Position numbers and translations under genes: made by a program. From Phycisphaerales bacterium (GTDB lineage Bacteria; Planctomycetota; Phycisphaerae; Phycisphaerales; UBA1924), in NCBI GenBank assembly GCA_020846975.1, contig JADLCX010000063.1:61725-125724 (forward strand): 64,000 bases of DNA. The letters run 5' to 3'. The notes below the pieces were generated by a model, which did no database searches, was not told where the DNA came from, and worked only from the letters and a program-made list of their open reading frames with translations. This document shows positions 63,378-64,000 of this stretch, piece after piece (the first letter of the stretch is position 1; each line of letters starts with the position of its first letter).

Positions 63378-63975
63378 CTGCGTTCTCCTTTGTGAAATCT
63401 ACTCGGCCACGACTCGAATGCGTCGCAGGCCACAACCCACCACGGAACTTGAGAACCCGCTTTCAGTGGAATCGAGCGGGTGTTGTTGAATCTGGGAGAC
63501 CTGAGCGACTCGGGTGAGGCCCATGACAATCCGAAAATCCAATCCCGACGCAAGGGCGAGCCGCGCCGGGAGCCCAACAATCGGGGCGGGAACGTAGCGA
63601 CCATTATAGCAACCGTCAACCCCCCTTTGGGCGGAGTCCCGCTTTGCGTGCGGGAGAGATACAGCAAATCCGGTTCTTCCAACGGCGCGGAGCCTCGCGC
63701 GTAACCATTGATGAGCGCAGAAGTTGCGCGACTGCCTCGCACATGGTCGCCTCGCTCGGCCCGCTCAATGCTCCATCACTCGCCATTCAGGGCGCGAACC
63801 GATCGAAATGGGAACACACCACCGACTGCGTGTTGGTTCGTGCATCGTAGAACTCGACGCAGGTTCACGTTGAGTGTTCGCGATTGGAAACTGATCGGGG
63901 TGCGACAATCCACCAGAGGAACCTCGCACCGAGCGCCGCCGCATTACAGCGGCCTTGCGCGCACCATGACTGGAA
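63378..63975. other. Leader and spacer between the DUF11 gene and tmRNA
   Basis: No gene is evident in about 600 bp. It holds the promoter described separately and a probable 5' leader of about 220 bases in front of the DUF11 gene. Short open frames on both strands lack support from ribosome sites or known motifs. Confidence 0.45.
63603..63608 (-). promoter_or_regulatory. Extended -10 promoter of the DUF11 lipoprotein gene
   Basis: The minus strand reads TGC immediately before a perfect TATAAT, an extended -10 element. No good -35 lies 17 bases upstream, as is usual for extended -10 promoters. A start near 63596 gives a leader of about 219 bases, long enough for post-transcriptional control. 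Confidence 0.55.
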
Positions 63976-64000
63976 TGGAGCCGGGGGGAGTCGAACCCCC
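63976..64000 (-). ncRNA. ssrA: 3' end of probable tmRNA (ssrA), cut by window edge
   Basis: The minus strand ends GGGGGTTCGACTCCCCCC then GGCTCCA. The T-arm with loop TTCGACT and the acceptor end match tmRNA 3' ends, in which GACTCCC follows TTC. The sequence after CTCCA is TTCC, so CCA is not encoded. A tRNA with the same T-arm cannot be excluded since the rest lies outside the window. Confidence 0.6.

Noticed and set aside
63374..63742. A 122-residue minus-strand gene before the DUF11 gene
   Set aside because: It has no ribosome site or recognisable motif and runs through the candidate promoter and leader.
1..64000. Prophage, transposon, CRISPR or integron
   Set aside because: No integrase, transposase, phage structural, cas genes or spaced direct repeats were seen.

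Overview
This 64 kb window is high-GC, densely coding DNA, most likely from a planctomycete of the Phycisphaerae/Phycisphaerales type. The clues are a secreted protein with two C-terminal GC-type dockerin repeats, an N-terminal LEPR-XLL-like motif on another surface protein, prepilins of the FTLIELLVVIAIIALL type, a serine/threonine kinase with zinc ribbons and many membrane spans, and a secretion/pilus machine built from PilM/N/O-like parts. There are no phage genes, transposases, CRISPR arrays or rRNA genes. Only the tail of a probable tmRNA is seen, at the right edge.

Layout: 1-3.5 kb holds an HflK-like SPFH membrane protein (cut by the left edge) and a multi-span ABC-2-type permease with a small one-span protein. 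3.5-8.3 kb holds a PdeM-type phosphoesterase and an Lhr-like DNA repair helicase, separated by a chromate transporter. 8.5-10.7 kb holds a response regulator overlapping an HD-GYP c-di-GMP phosphodiesterase. 10.7-23.4 kb, all on the minus strand, is a histidine kinase, a STAS protein and a nearly complete type II secretion/type IV pilus-like operon (GspE, GspF, PilM, PilN, PilO, a PilP/GspC-like protein, four pseudopilins, a GspK/PilX-like protein), mostly with overlapping start and stop codons. The outer-membrane secretin and a second assembly ATPase sit apart at 41.0-46.0 kb.

23.8-36.1 kb carries a CARDB surface protein, purE-purK, a CorC/CNNM transporter, an FHA-GAF-PP2C phosphatase, a three-gene ABC operon (LolD-like ATPase, MacB/FtsX-like permease with a histidine-rich loop, DUF3299-like protein), a type II NADH dehydrogenase and a FliA-like sigma factor. 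36.3-41.0 kb has the kinase and an MHS-family MFS transporter separated by a striking nested palindrome. 46.3-52.6 kb is accessory in character: a BtuF-like binding protein, an unrecognised HTH-like protein with pentamer repeats upstream, a prepilin fragment joined out of frame to a dockerin protein that has lost its signal peptide, and a lipoprotein.

52.7-64 kb holds a MATE transporter, the ammonia-forming nitrite reductase pair NrfH-NrfA (with CXXCH rather than CXXCK at the active-site haem), FtsK, a PepSY protein behind a sigma-54-like promoter, MscL, a cysteine-rich DUF11 lipoprotein reminiscent of chlamydial OmcB, and the truncated tmRNA.

Signalling is a recurring theme: partner-switching (STAS plus PP2C), c-di-GMP turnover, two-component parts, an STPK and an alternative sigma factor all occur within 30 kb of the secretion machine. 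All functional assignments rest on motif reading without database searches.
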